Origin: JALSNL01 sp036479585
GTDB taxonomy: Bacteria; Bacteroidota; Ignavibacteria; Ignavibacteriales; Melioribacteraceae
Assembly (NCBI GenBank): GCA_965224785.1
Contig: OZ245062.1
Location: 1,178,001-1,242,000, forward strand
Direction: 5' to 3'
Length of the DNA: 64,000 bases
The notes under the pieces are model-generated. The model made no database searches. It saw only the letters and a list, made by a program, of their open reading frames with translations, and was not told the origin of the DNA. Every line of letters starts with the position of its first letter. Within the stretch, counting starts at the first letter, position 1. Position numbers and translations under genes: made by a program. Below, piece after piece: positions 56,539 to 64,000 of the stretch.

Positions 56539-58065
56539 TTATTTGTAGCTAACCTTATTAAGAGGTTGCTCTTTTACTAATTTATTTAGTGTAGCCTTAA
56601 TAATATTCATTTCATTTCTTAAATCTTTATTTTCATTTATAACTGTTTTAAGATTTTTGTTTTCATTTTCTAAAGTCTTGATTCTCATATCTTGATACTT
56701 AATACTAGCTTCTTGAATCTTTGTTCTTTTCTCTAATGCTTGAATTGCATTAAAATTTATTCCATCAAAATCTGCGGAGGCTATTGTTGTGTCGTTGCCT
56801 ATTGTTCCAATTCCATCATTACCAAAAGCAGCGTAAAAGTCTTGTGCCATTGGTCCGTAGTGTCTAAACTTTGTTGGGTCTTGTGTTTTGTAGTTCCAAG
56901 TTGTTAGCTTAAACTGAGAAATTTTATTTAACAATTCTTCACCATCAACAGATTGGAAATTTTCTTTTTTTGTTGAATCTGAAGTTGACAACCAAGAGTT
57001 ACCTCCGGCATTCATAAATACTCCAACATCTGCTGCTGCGTTAGAATATAATCTATAACCTTTATCAAATCTCATAGTCATTCTATTTATTTCTGATGAG
57101 TTAAGTACTGTGGTTGTTGAGTTATCTCCAAATACAAAAGAACCATCTTTCACATTTGTAGAAACATAATTACCTAAAGCAACTGAGTTTGTTCCTGTTG
57201 CAGTTGTGTTTGAACCGACTCCCATAGAACCAGTAACTTCAAAAACTCCATTTATTCTAACTTTCTCTCTTCCATCTGCAAAATCTCCCCAGATTAATGG
57301 AGTATCAGAATTTGAATTTTCTATGTAGAGTAGATTATCACTTGATACATTAAACCCGGCTTGATAACCTAAAAATATATTTCCACTTTTGTTATGTAGT
57401 GCATTACCTGTCCCTGCTTGATATCCAATAATAGTATTGTTGGAACCTTCCTGATTAAAAGCATTAGCACTAGTGCCCAAGCCAATATTATAATCTCCAT
57501 TTGTGTTATTGGAAAGGGCACTACTTCCAATTGCTAAGTTAGCAGATCCAACTGTATTCAAATATAGTGAATAGTATCCATATGCAATATTATGGGTTCC
57601 GGATATATTAGCATTAAGTGTATTTCTTCCAACAGCTGTATTCCCATTATGTGTGCCGTCATCATTTGCTCCAGATCCATTTCCAAGAAACAAACTTCTT
57701 GTATCAGTTTTTCCATCACTCAAATCATTTATCTCTGTTGCACCACTACCGCCGCTTAAAGTAGTGTTATGAAACATTAAAGTACCACCATCATTATAAA
57801 GTTTGTCTGTTGTTGTAGAAGGAACTCCGGTTTTTATTTCAATTGCTCCAAAAGTACCTTCATCTGTTATTCTAATTAAAGTGTTTGTGCCATCAGTTAT
57901 TTTAACATCACCTTCTTCTACTTGAATAGAATTTGGAATGTTAGAACTTGTAGTTTGTAAAGAATCAATTTTTGCTACCTTGCTTTCTTGAGCGAAAGAA
58001 AAAGTAAAAAGTGAAAAAGCAAAAGTGAAAAGAGAAATTTTGAAAAGTGTTGTAGGTTTATACAT
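56539..58065 (-). CDS. Modular surface protein with head repeats and S74-type C-terminal domain
   Basis: 508 residues. Signal peptide (KISLFTFAFSLFTFSFAQ), shared N-module, head-like repeats (NTAVGRNTLNANISGTHN, NIAYGYYSLYLNTVGSAN), GSMGVGSNTTATGTNSVALGNYVS as in YadA heads, and a C-terminal peptidase S74/endosialidase-chaperone-like domain (SDSTKKENFQSVDGEELLNKISQFKLTTWNYK, FRHYGPMAQDFYAAFG). A coiled coil ends the protein (MRIKTLENENKNLKTVINENKDLRNEMNIIK). S74 domains trimerise and may self-cleave. Expressed from P3. Confidence 0.87.
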   Translation of the reverse strand: MYKPTTLFKISLFTFAFSLFTFSFAQESKVAKIDSLQTTSSNIPNSIQVEEGDVKITDGTNTLIRITDEGTFGAIEIKTGVPSTTTDKLYNDGGTLMFHNTTLSGGSGATEINDLSDGKTDTRSLFLGNGSGANDDGTHNGNTAVGRNTLNANISGTHNIAYGYYSLYLNTVGSANLAIGSSALSNNTNGDYNIGLGTSANAFNQEGSNNTIIGYQAGTGNALHNKSGNIFLGYQAGFNVSSDNLLYIENSNSDTPLIWGDFADGREKVRINGVFEVTGSMGVGSNTTATGTNSVALGNYVSTNVKDGSFVFGDNSTTTVLNSSEINRMTMRFDKGYRLYSNAAADVGVFMNAGGNSWLSTSDSTKKENFQSVDGEELLNKISQFKLTTWNYKTQDPTKFRHYGPMAQDFYAAFGNDGIGTIGNDTTIASADFDGINFNAIQALEKRTKIQEASIKYQDMRIKTLENENKNLKTVINENKDLRNEMNIIKATLNKLVKEQPLNKVSYK

Positions 58066-58103
58066 AATAATCCTTTCTGTCTGATTTGTAAAATTTTTAG
58101 CTT

Positions 58104-58150
58104 AAAATAATGGAATTAAGGAAAGTTGTCAACTACCGATATCGGTAGTT
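58104..58150 (-). promoter_or_regulatory. Promoter P3 with palindromic operator
   Basis: A 20-bp perfect palindrome (58131-58150), TTGACA (58127-58132), 17-bp spacer, TATTTT (58104-58109). The core begins 67 bp from the start codon, as in P1 and P2. Confidence 0.78.
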
Positions 58151-58411
58151 TTTTGGTTTAGGCTGTGTATGAAAAATGGATGCTTTTATGATAAAAATAG
58201 AAGAAAAAAAGTTGTTGGAATGTTAAGAACATAGAAAGTCTGAAAAATATGAAATAGATTTATGGAGTGAATGTAGGATTGAGTATTAGGTTCATTTAAT
58301 CTGTCACTTATCAGCAAATACAATAAAGTGAAATAAATAAAACTTAATTTTTGAATAAAAAAGATGCTACCATTCCAAGTATAAATTCATATTATTTTTA
58401 GTTAAACTGCT

Positions 58412-58444
58412 ATTCTGGTTTCCTAAAATATAGGAAACTAGAAT
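58412..58444 (-). terminator. Stem-loop after the large S74 protein gene
   Basis: ATTCTGGTTTCCTA (58412-58425) pairs with TAGGAAACTAGAAT (58431-58444), about 48 bp past the stop at 58492. Poor T tract. The rest of the 58066-58491 gap shows only P3. Confidence 0.55.
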
Positions 58445-58491
58445 AAAAATAATTATTTACTAAAACTTTTTATAATCTCGGCTCGTCTTCA

Positions 58492-61461
58492 CTATAGTTT
58501 TGCCGAAGCAGATGTAGTTGCTTTTACGTAGTCTGATATTGCTGTTTGCTGTTGCACCAATTTATGTAGTACAGCTTTCATTTCCTTCATTTCGTTTCTT
58601 AGAATTTCATTCTCACTTAAAACTGTTTTTTGGTTTTTCTTCTCTTTTTCTAATTCTTTTACTCTTTCTTCCAAAGTCTTGATTCTCATATCTTGATACT
58701 TGATACTAAGATCTTGCTCTTTAACAGCCTCAACAAGTAAGGCAGTAATAGGTGCATATTGCATTGAGTAACTTTCTCCACTATCATCAACAACTTCCGG
58801 TATAACTTCGTTTGCTTCTTGTGCTATAAAACCCATTTGTATTCCTTTACTTCGGGTTGTAGTGTTTTTCCATTTGTAGTTTACACCACGTAACTTTTTC
58901 ACTTTTTCTAATGCATTAGGAATTGTAGAAATGTTTTTCTTTAATCTTCTATCACTATCGTTAAACCAAGCTGCTGTACCACCAGCAGAACCATTACTGA
59001 AAAACGTTCTGTTATTTACGTTGTCCGTTGAATTTCCATTTATCACAATTCTATCATTTGAAAAATCTCCCCAAATAAGTGGAGAAGCTGAATTAGAATT
59101 TTCTACATATAATTTATTGTTGCCAAGTTCGTTATAGCCTGCATTATAACCTAAAAATATATTTCCAGTTACATTATTATTAAAAGTTCCATAACCTGCT
59201 TTATGACCAATTATGGTATTATTAGAACCGGTTTTATTATTAAAATTTGCGTTCGTACCAACTCCTACATTATAGTTTCCAGTTGTATTATTTTCCATTG
59301 TCTCATTTCCAACAGCAGTATTACTTGTGCCTTCATTATTTTGTAGTGCAGAATAACCAATAGCAGTATTACGTGGTTGAGTTGTATTATCTTCTAATGC
59401 TCGGTAACCAATAGCAGTATTAGCTTCACCACTAGTATTATCTAGAAGTGTTAGATAACCAATAGCTGTATTTGAATTACCAGTATTATTGAAAAGAGAC
59501 TGATACCCAATAGCTGTATTCCTGTCTCCATTTATATTACTTCTAAGTGCAGAAGTACCAATAGCTACATTATAATCTGCATTATCACCTGAATAAAGTG
59601 ATTGATAACCTACTGCAGTATTGTTACCACCATTTTTATTAGTAAACATAGATTTTGAGCCAATTGCTACATTATAATCTGCAAGGGGACCTCCACCAAA
59701 CTCAGCACTATTATTGTTATATAAAGCAGAATCACCAATAGCAACAATATTTGACGATTCATCATTTTTATACAATGCACTTTTACCGATTGCAACATTA
59801 CTGTTACCAGTAGTATTTGAATAAAGAGCATTTTTACCAACAGCAATATTTGTATTTCCGATTTCATTTGATGTTAGTGCATCTAGACCTAATGCTGTAT
59901 TGTTATTACCAGAAGTATTGGAAAAAAGTGCTCTCCTTCCAATAGCTGTATTATTATTTCCTCCAACATTTGAGTAGAGTGAGTTAAGTCCATTTGCGGT
60001 ATTATAATTTCCACCTTGGTTTGAAAACAAAGCTTGATAACCAGTTGCAGTATTTGAGATTCCATCTAAATTCTCAGATAAAGATTTAAATCCACTTGCA
60101 GTATTATAACTTCCAGTTGTATTCTTAAATAGAGATCCAAATCCACTTGCGGTATTTTCTTTACCATCAATATTTTTTTTAAGTGTCCCATTTCCTATTG
60201 CAGTATTATCATAACCATCTGTATTAGTAAACATAGATTTTGAACCAACAGCTGTATTGCCGTATCCATTAGTATTCTTGTACAAAGCCGAATCTCCAAC
60301 TGCTACTAAATTTGATTGGGTTGTATTTTCATTTAATGCATAAGCCCCAATAGCAACATTGCTATTACCAGTTTCATTTTTTACAAGTGCAAGATTACCA
60401 CTAGCAACATTACGCTTACCAGTTGTATTAAATCTTAATGCCCTATATCCTAAGGCACTATTATTATGTCCGGTATTAGATGAAAGTGCATCTATACCAA
60501 TTGATGAATTTTGAGAACCGGAACTACCACCTGCATTTGTTCCTAAAAAGACACTAGTTCCATAAGCATTTCCATCACTCAAATCATTAATGTTACCCAC
60601 TCCACCTAATCCACTTCCATCAACTGTAATATCTCCAGTTACATGAAAGTCTCCATTTATTTTTACTTGTTCAGTACCATTTGTAAAGTCTCCCCATATT
60701 AGAGGCGAACTTGAACTATCATTATTTATATATAATTTGTTACTACCGGTTTCATTGTATCCAGCTTCATCACCTAATACCACATTCCCACTTCCGGCTG
60801 TATTTAATTTAAGAGTATTATATCCTATTGCAGTATTTTTCAATCCAACCCCATTATTAAAAAGAGAAAACACTCCTATTGCAATATTTCTAATTCCATC
60901 AATATTATGATAAAGAGAAGATGTTCCTATTCCAATATTTTTACTTCCATCAACAATTTTATGAAGAGAAGATGTTCCCATCGCAATATTATTAAATCCA
61001 GTAGTCAAATTAAAAAGTGAACCTTTACCAATTGAATAGTTACTTACTCCACTTGTTAGAGATGATCCTCCAAAATCACCAAGAAATATATTATTAGTAT
61101 CTTTTTTTGCATCGCTCAAATCGTTTATACTACTTGCACCTCCAGCACCAATTGCAGAACCATTAAAGTTTAAAGTACCACTAACGTTATATAGTTTATT
61201 TGTAGTAACAGATGGAACTCCAGATGAGTCGGGAATTGTAATAGAGCCAAAAGTTCCTTCGTCATTTATTTCTATTAACGCATTTCCATCTTCATCTTTT
61301 ATAGAAACTTTGTCTCCAATTGTTTGCGGTGCATTTGGTATTGCTGCGGACTGAGTTGTTTTGTTATGTCTGTCTTTTCCTTTTTTGCTATTTTCTTGTG
61401 CTATTAAAATTGTTGTAAAAAGAAAAAAAACAATCGCCAACGTATATGTCTGATTTTTCAT
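58492..61461 (-). CDS. Large repeat surface protein with S74 intramolecular chaperone domain
   Basis: 989 residues. Signal peptide (LAIVFFLFTTILIAQ). A variant of the shared N-module (IPNAPQTIGDKVSIKDEDGNALIEINDEGTFGSITI in outline). Then about 25 repeats of roughly 23 residues, consensus GN.NTAIGY.AL..NTTG, forming an elongated fibre-like region. A conserved break GNVVLGDEAGYNETGSNKLYI precedes SSSPLIWGDF twice. The C-terminal S74 chaperone domain (SDRRLKKNISTIPNALEKVKKLRGVNYKWK, GFIAQEANEVIPEVV, SMQYAPITALLVEAVKEQ) and a coiled coil end it. It should form a trimeric surface fibre. Expressed from P4. Confidence 0.9.
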   Translation of the reverse strand: MKNQTYTLAIVFFLFTTILIAQENSKKGKDRHNKTTQSAAIPNAPQTIGDKVSIKDEDGNALIEINDEGTFGSITIPDSSGVPSVTTNKLYNVSGTLNFNGSAIGAGGASSINDLSDAKKDTNNIFLGDFGGSSLTSGVSNYSIGKGSLFNLTTGFNNIAMGTSSLHKIVDGSKNIGIGTSSLYHNIDGIRNIAIGVFSLFNNGVGLKNTAIGYNTLKLNTAGSGNVVLGDEAGYNETGSNKLYINNDSSSSPLIWGDFTNGTEQVKINGDFHVTGDITVDGSGLGGVGNINDLSDGNAYGTSVFLGTNAGGSSGSQNSSIGIDALSSNTGHNNSALGYRALRFNTTGKRNVASGNLALVKNETGNSNVAIGAYALNENTTQSNLVAVGDSALYKNTNGYGNTAVGSKSMFTNTDGYDNTAIGNGTLKKNIDGKENTASGFGSLFKNTTGSYNTASGFKSLSENLDGISNTATGYQALFSNQGGNYNTANGLNSLYSNVGGNNNTAIGRRALFSNTSGNNNTALGLDALTSNEIGNTNIAVGKNALYSNTTGNSNVAIGKSALYKNDESSNIVAIGDSALYNNNSAEFGGGPLADYNVAIGSKSMFTNKNGGNNTAVGYQSLYSGDNADYNVAIGTSALRSNINGDRNTAIGYQSLFNNTGNSNTAIGYLTLLDNTSGEANTAIGYRALEDNTTQPRNTAIGYSALQNNEGTSNTAVGNETMENNTTGNYNVGVGTNANFNNKTGSNNTIIGHKAGYGTFNNNVTGNIFLGYNAGYNELGNNKLYVENSNSASPLIWGDFSNDRIVINGNSTDNVNNRTFFSNGSAGGTAAWFNDSDRRLKKNISTIPNALEKVKKLRGVNYKWKNTTTRSKGIQMGFIAQEANEVIPEVVDDSGESYSMQYAPITALLVEAVKEQDLSIKYQDMRIKTLEERVKELEKEKKNQKTVLSENEILRNEMKEMKAVLHKLVQQQTAISDYVKATTSASAKL

Positions 61462-61495
61462 AATTGTACTCCTTGTCTTAAAAAATTGTTACGGT

Positions 61496-61592
61496 AAAGT
61501 ATATTATGAGTTTGAGGTAATCAACTACCTTTAAATGTAGTTTTTCCCAAATAAGGTGGTAAATTTCTAGTTTGACTACTTATGTAGGTAGT
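61496..61592 (-). promoter_or_regulatory. Promoter P4 with two palindromic operators
   Basis: Proximal operator 61524-61541 (ACTACATTTAAAGGTAGT on the minus strand, 16 of 18 symmetric), TTGATT (61519-61524), 17-bp spacer, TACTTT (61496-61501). A second, weaker operator (61575-61592, ACTACCTACATAAGTAGT) lies 51 bp further upstream centre to centre, about five helical turns, which would suit cooperative binding. Confidence 0.7.
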
Positions 61593-61641
61593 TTTAGAAA
61601 AACAAAAATGGAAACGAGAGAAAGGGGATTAAACAAAAAAA

Positions 61642-62280
61642 CTAAATTAATCCTTTTCGGAATGCAATTGAAATAGCTTCGGATTGAGAATTTATATGAA
61701 ATTTTTCGTAAATATTTCTTATATGATATCTCACTGTATGAATACTAATAGAAAGTTCATCGGCAATATTTTTATAACCAGTACCATCAGATATTTTTTT
61801 AAGAATTTCTGTTTCTCTATTAGAAAGTGAAACAGTTTCGAGAAGTTTATCTCTAGAATACGAAATTCGCATTAAGCTTAATACTTTATTTGCAATTTTG
61901 GAGTTCATTGGAGAACCACCATCATTAGCATCTTTTATTGCTTCTATAATTTGACTTGGAGGAGTTGTTTTTAGAAGATAGCCAGTTGCACCGGACATCA
62001 AAGCTTCAAAAATACTATTGCTATCATCTCTAATGGTTAACATAATTATGCTAATACTAGGAAATTTGTTTTTGACTTTTTTCACACCTTCAATTCCAGT
62101 CATTCCTGGTAAATTGATATCCATCAAAATTACTTCTGGTGTAGTTTTGTCTATTTGTTTCAACATACTTTCGCAAGAGTCATAAGAATCAATACAACTT
62201 AACTCAGGTGTCATATTGATAAGTGCGGCAAGCCCTTCACGGATTGGTTTTATGTCTTCTACTATTGAAACTTTAATCAT
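61642..62280 (-). CDS. NarL/FixJ-family response regulator, paralogue of 1506-2141
   Basis: 212 residues. Receiver with E8/D9, D54 (ILMDINLPGM), and YLLKTTPP; LuxR HTH with LSNRETEILKKISDGTGYKNIADELSISIHTVRYHIRNIYEK in outline. The segment SIHTVRYHIRNIY is identical to that of the regulator at 1506. Its gene follows the kinase at 62289 by 8 bp and precedes the P4 operators, so it is the best candidate for binding them. Confidence 0.95.
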   Translation of the reverse strand: MIKVSIVEDIKPIREGLAALINMTPELSCIDSYDSCESMLKQIDKTTPEVILMDINLPGMTGIEGVKKVKNKFPSISIIMLTIRDDSNSIFEALMSGATGYLLKTTPPSQIIEAIKDANDGGSPMNSKIANKVLSLMRISYSRDKLLETVSLSNRETEILKKISDGTGYKNIADELSISIHTVRYHIRNIYEKFHINSQSEAISIAFRKGLI

Positions 62281-62288
62281 ACTAGTTT

Positions 62289-64000
62289 TTATGTCTCAGC
62301 AATTTTTAATTTATTAAAAGTACCTTCAAATATAATGCTTGTTCCTTTACCAATTTGTGATTTGAATTCTAACTTTCCATTTATTGCTTTTGCACGTTCA
62401 TACATATTATTTAGTCCATTGCCTTTTTTAATTCTATCAATATCAAATCCAATTCCATCATCAAAATACTTAACTATAAGTCGTTTCGATTTTGTTTCTA
62501 TATCAAGAATAATATTTTTACAACTACTATACTTTAGGGAATTATTTGTAGCTTCTTTAAAAAGTAGAAATAAGTTTTGCCGGAAAGTCATTGGAAGTTT
62601 TATTTCCCTTAAGCTTTCAATATTATTTATGCTAAATGCAATATTAGATTGAGACAAAACTTCGTGATACGAATCTTGGAGTCGAAGAAATAAATCTCGC
62701 AAAGAATCTTGTGAAGGATTTACAAGCCAAACGATGTCACTCATACTAGCAACAAGCGAGCGGGCAGTTACAGAAATGTTCTTTAATCCATCTTTCACAT
62801 TTTGATTATCTTGGTTTACTTGAGGAGTAAGCAGTTCACTTAAAATTGTAATCTCGGATAATCCCGATCCAATTGAGTCATGTAAATCTGCAGAAATTTT
62901 TGTTCTGATTTTTTCAACTGCTAGTAAATTTCTGTATCTATACGAAGCTATAAAAGCAATTAGTGTGGCAATGCTTAAAGTTAAAAGTAAATAGAACCAC
63001 CAAGTTTGCCACCAAGCCGGATTAATAACAAATGTTAATGGAGTTGGTTTGCTCCAATAGCCCCATTCATTTCTAGCTTTTACTTCAAATGTGTATTCGC
63101 CATTATCCAGACTTGTATAGTTAGCAAAACCCTCCATACTTTCAACCCAATTTTTATCAACATTTGATAGGCGATATTTATATTTTATTTCTTTTGGGGA
63201 AGAGAGGTTTAAACCATTAAACTTAAATCTTAAATAATTTTGGTTGTATTGCAATTCCTTTTCCTTTAAAAAAACATTAAAAGGATATTCTTCATTAAAA
63301 ACTTCAAGCCCGATGAAATATACTTTTGGTGGAGAGTTAATTATTTTATCGGCTTGCGGATTGTATTTACTAATACCTTCATTAGTCCCAATCCAAATAT
63401 TATTTTCATTATCTAAAAGAATAGAATTTGGTTTACAATTATTGGATACCAAACCATCAGTATCTTTTATTTGTCTAATAAAATAACCATCAGAATATTT
63501 AATAATAATATTAAGACCCTTTGAAGTAGTAACATAAACTTTATCTTTAAGTTGTACAATACCCCTTATATCATTGGATGAAAGACCATTTGTAACATTA
63601 ATAGTATCAACAACACCTTTATCATAAATTGTAATTCCACCTTGCCTAGTTCCAAACCAGTACGTTCCATTTGTATGCTCAAATATTGTAGTTACAATTT
63701 CATCAGTTAAACCATTTTCTTCTTTGAAATGTGTAAACTTCCCATTCTTATAAAAACTTGCACCTTCGCCATGATACCCAATTACAAGCGAACTGTCACT
63801 ACTCATAAGCAAATCAAGTATCCAAGTATTTTGTAAACCATTTAATAAAGTGATTGAATTTATAATTCCACCTTTCACTTGTTTAGTCTTTATTGCAGTA
63901 GTTCCATATTCTGATTTTTTTCTTTTTCTAAATTTGTTTTTTGTTAATGAATCTGAAGTACTAATTAAACTGTTAAGAAAATTTTTATGGACTTGTTTAT
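62289..64000 (-). CDS. Propeller/Y_Y_Y sensor histidine kinase, N-terminus beyond the right edge
   Basis: The frame is open to the window end; about 570 C-terminal residues are visible, including sequence upstream of the internal GTG at 63876-63878. Propeller repeats (LQNTWILDLLMSSDSSLVIGYHG, NGTYWFGTRQGGITIYDKG, NNIWIGTNEGISKYN), Y_Y_Y domain (GEYTFEVKARNEWGYWSKPT), one membrane helix (WWFYLLLTLSIATLIAFIASY), HisKA_3 with DLHDSIGSGLSE, HATPase_c (KEATNNSLKYS, DDGIGFD, GNGLNNMYERAKAING). Paralogue of the broken kinase at 2456-5396. Operon with the regulator at 61642. Confidence 0.93.
   Translation of the reverse strand, partial: KQVHKNFLNSLISTSDSLTKNKFRKRKKSEYGTTAIKTKQVKGGIINSITLLNGLQNTWILDLLMSSDSSLVIGYHGEGASFYKNGKFTHFKEENGLTDEIVTTIFEHTNGTYWFGTRQGGITIYDKGVVDTINVTNGLSSNDIRGIVQLKDKVYVTTSKGLNIIIKYSDGYFIRQIKDTDGLVSNNCKPNSILLDNENNIWIGTNEGISKYNPQADKIINSPPKVYFIGLEVFNEEYPFNVFLKEKELQYNQNYLRFKFNGLNLSSPKEIKYKYRLSNVDKNWVESMEGFANYTSLDNGEYTFEVKARNEWGYWSKPTPLTFVINPAWWQTWWFYLLLTLSIATLIAFIASYRYRNLLAVEKIRTKISADLHDSIGSGLSEITILSELLTPQVNQDNQNVKDGLKNISVTARSLVASMSDIVWLVNPSQDSLRDLFLRLQDSYHEVLSQSNIAFSINNIESLREIKLPMTFRQNLFLLFKEATNNSLKYSSCKNIILDIETKSKRLIVKYFDDGIGFDIDRIKKGNGLNNMYERAKAINGKLEFKSQIGKGTSIIFEGTFNKLKIAET

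Noticed and set aside
58900..61000. Regular 60-70 bp periodicity suggestive of a CRISPR array
   Set aside because: The periodicity reflects the 23-residue coding repeats of the fibre protein and the frame is open throughout.

Overview
The window is an AT-rich, gene-dense stretch of a Gram-negative bacterium that fits the Ignavibacteria/Bacteroidota group. The evidence is a C-terminal type IX secretion (Por) sorting domain with an NYPNPFNP motif (27548-30301), two histidine kinases of the two-component propeller/Y_Y_Y type, paired DUF3179 proteins, DUF3078, TonB-dependent outer-membrane proteins and many secreted beta-rich proteins. No rRNA, tRNA or CRISPR array was recognised. Both ends cut through genes: a beta-helix protein on the left and a sensor kinase on the right.

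Layout. (1) 1-5.4 kb: secreted beta-helix protein, LuxR-type response regulator, and a propeller histidine kinase broken by two frameshifts. (2) 5.4-10.6 kb: a fold-back repeat, an outer-membrane protein plus two DUF3179 proteins, a divergent Crp/Fnr regulator and a small CxxC protein. (3) 10.7-17.2 kb: TonB receptor, YfiR-like periplasmic protein, HWE/HisKA_2-type kinase, lipoprotein, polytopic membrane protein and THEP1-like NTPase, all on the plus strand. (4) 17.25-21.0 kb: a cassette-like island with a nonsense-mutated quinone oxidoreductase, a beta-lactamase-fold hydrolase and a small membrane-anchored protein, separated by large palindromic repeats including an exact 185-bp direct repeat. 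(5) 21.2-27.2 kb: complete nitric oxide reductase operon norCBQDEF. (6) 27.5-38.0 kb: a T9SS substrate and a seven-gene chaperone/usher-like fimbrial locus built on DUF4402-type pilins. (7) 38-50 kb: an interrupted M16 peptidase, a mechanosensitive (CmpX-like) channel, two TSP3/OmpA proteins, MscL, a DUF3078 protein and a HerA-like ATPase. (8) 50.5-64 kb: five secreted proteins with swappable C-terminal modules (Lcl, delta-60, S74 chaperone), a DEAD-box helicase with a YwbE protein, and a second response regulator/propeller kinase pair.

The most interesting signal is a shared promoter architecture. An 18-bp palindrome (ACTACCGATATCGGTAGT or close variants) overlaps, in exactly the same one-base register, the -35 hexamer of five promoters, each with a 17-bp spacer to a -10 hexamer. 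Four drive the surface-protein genes at 50-61 kb and the fifth lies upstream of the left-edge beta-helix gene. The two response regulators at the two ends of the window share an identical HTH recognition segment. This suggests a two-component regulon for surface proteins that brackets the window. The DUF4402/chaperone/usher-like locus is the second candidate for a poorly described system.

Four interruptions (two frameshifts in one kinase, one in-frame TGA, one in-frame TAA) may be real pseudogenes or assembly errors. Short GTCATT(C/G)C-type inverted repeats occupy many intergenic gaps, including two inside the nor operon.
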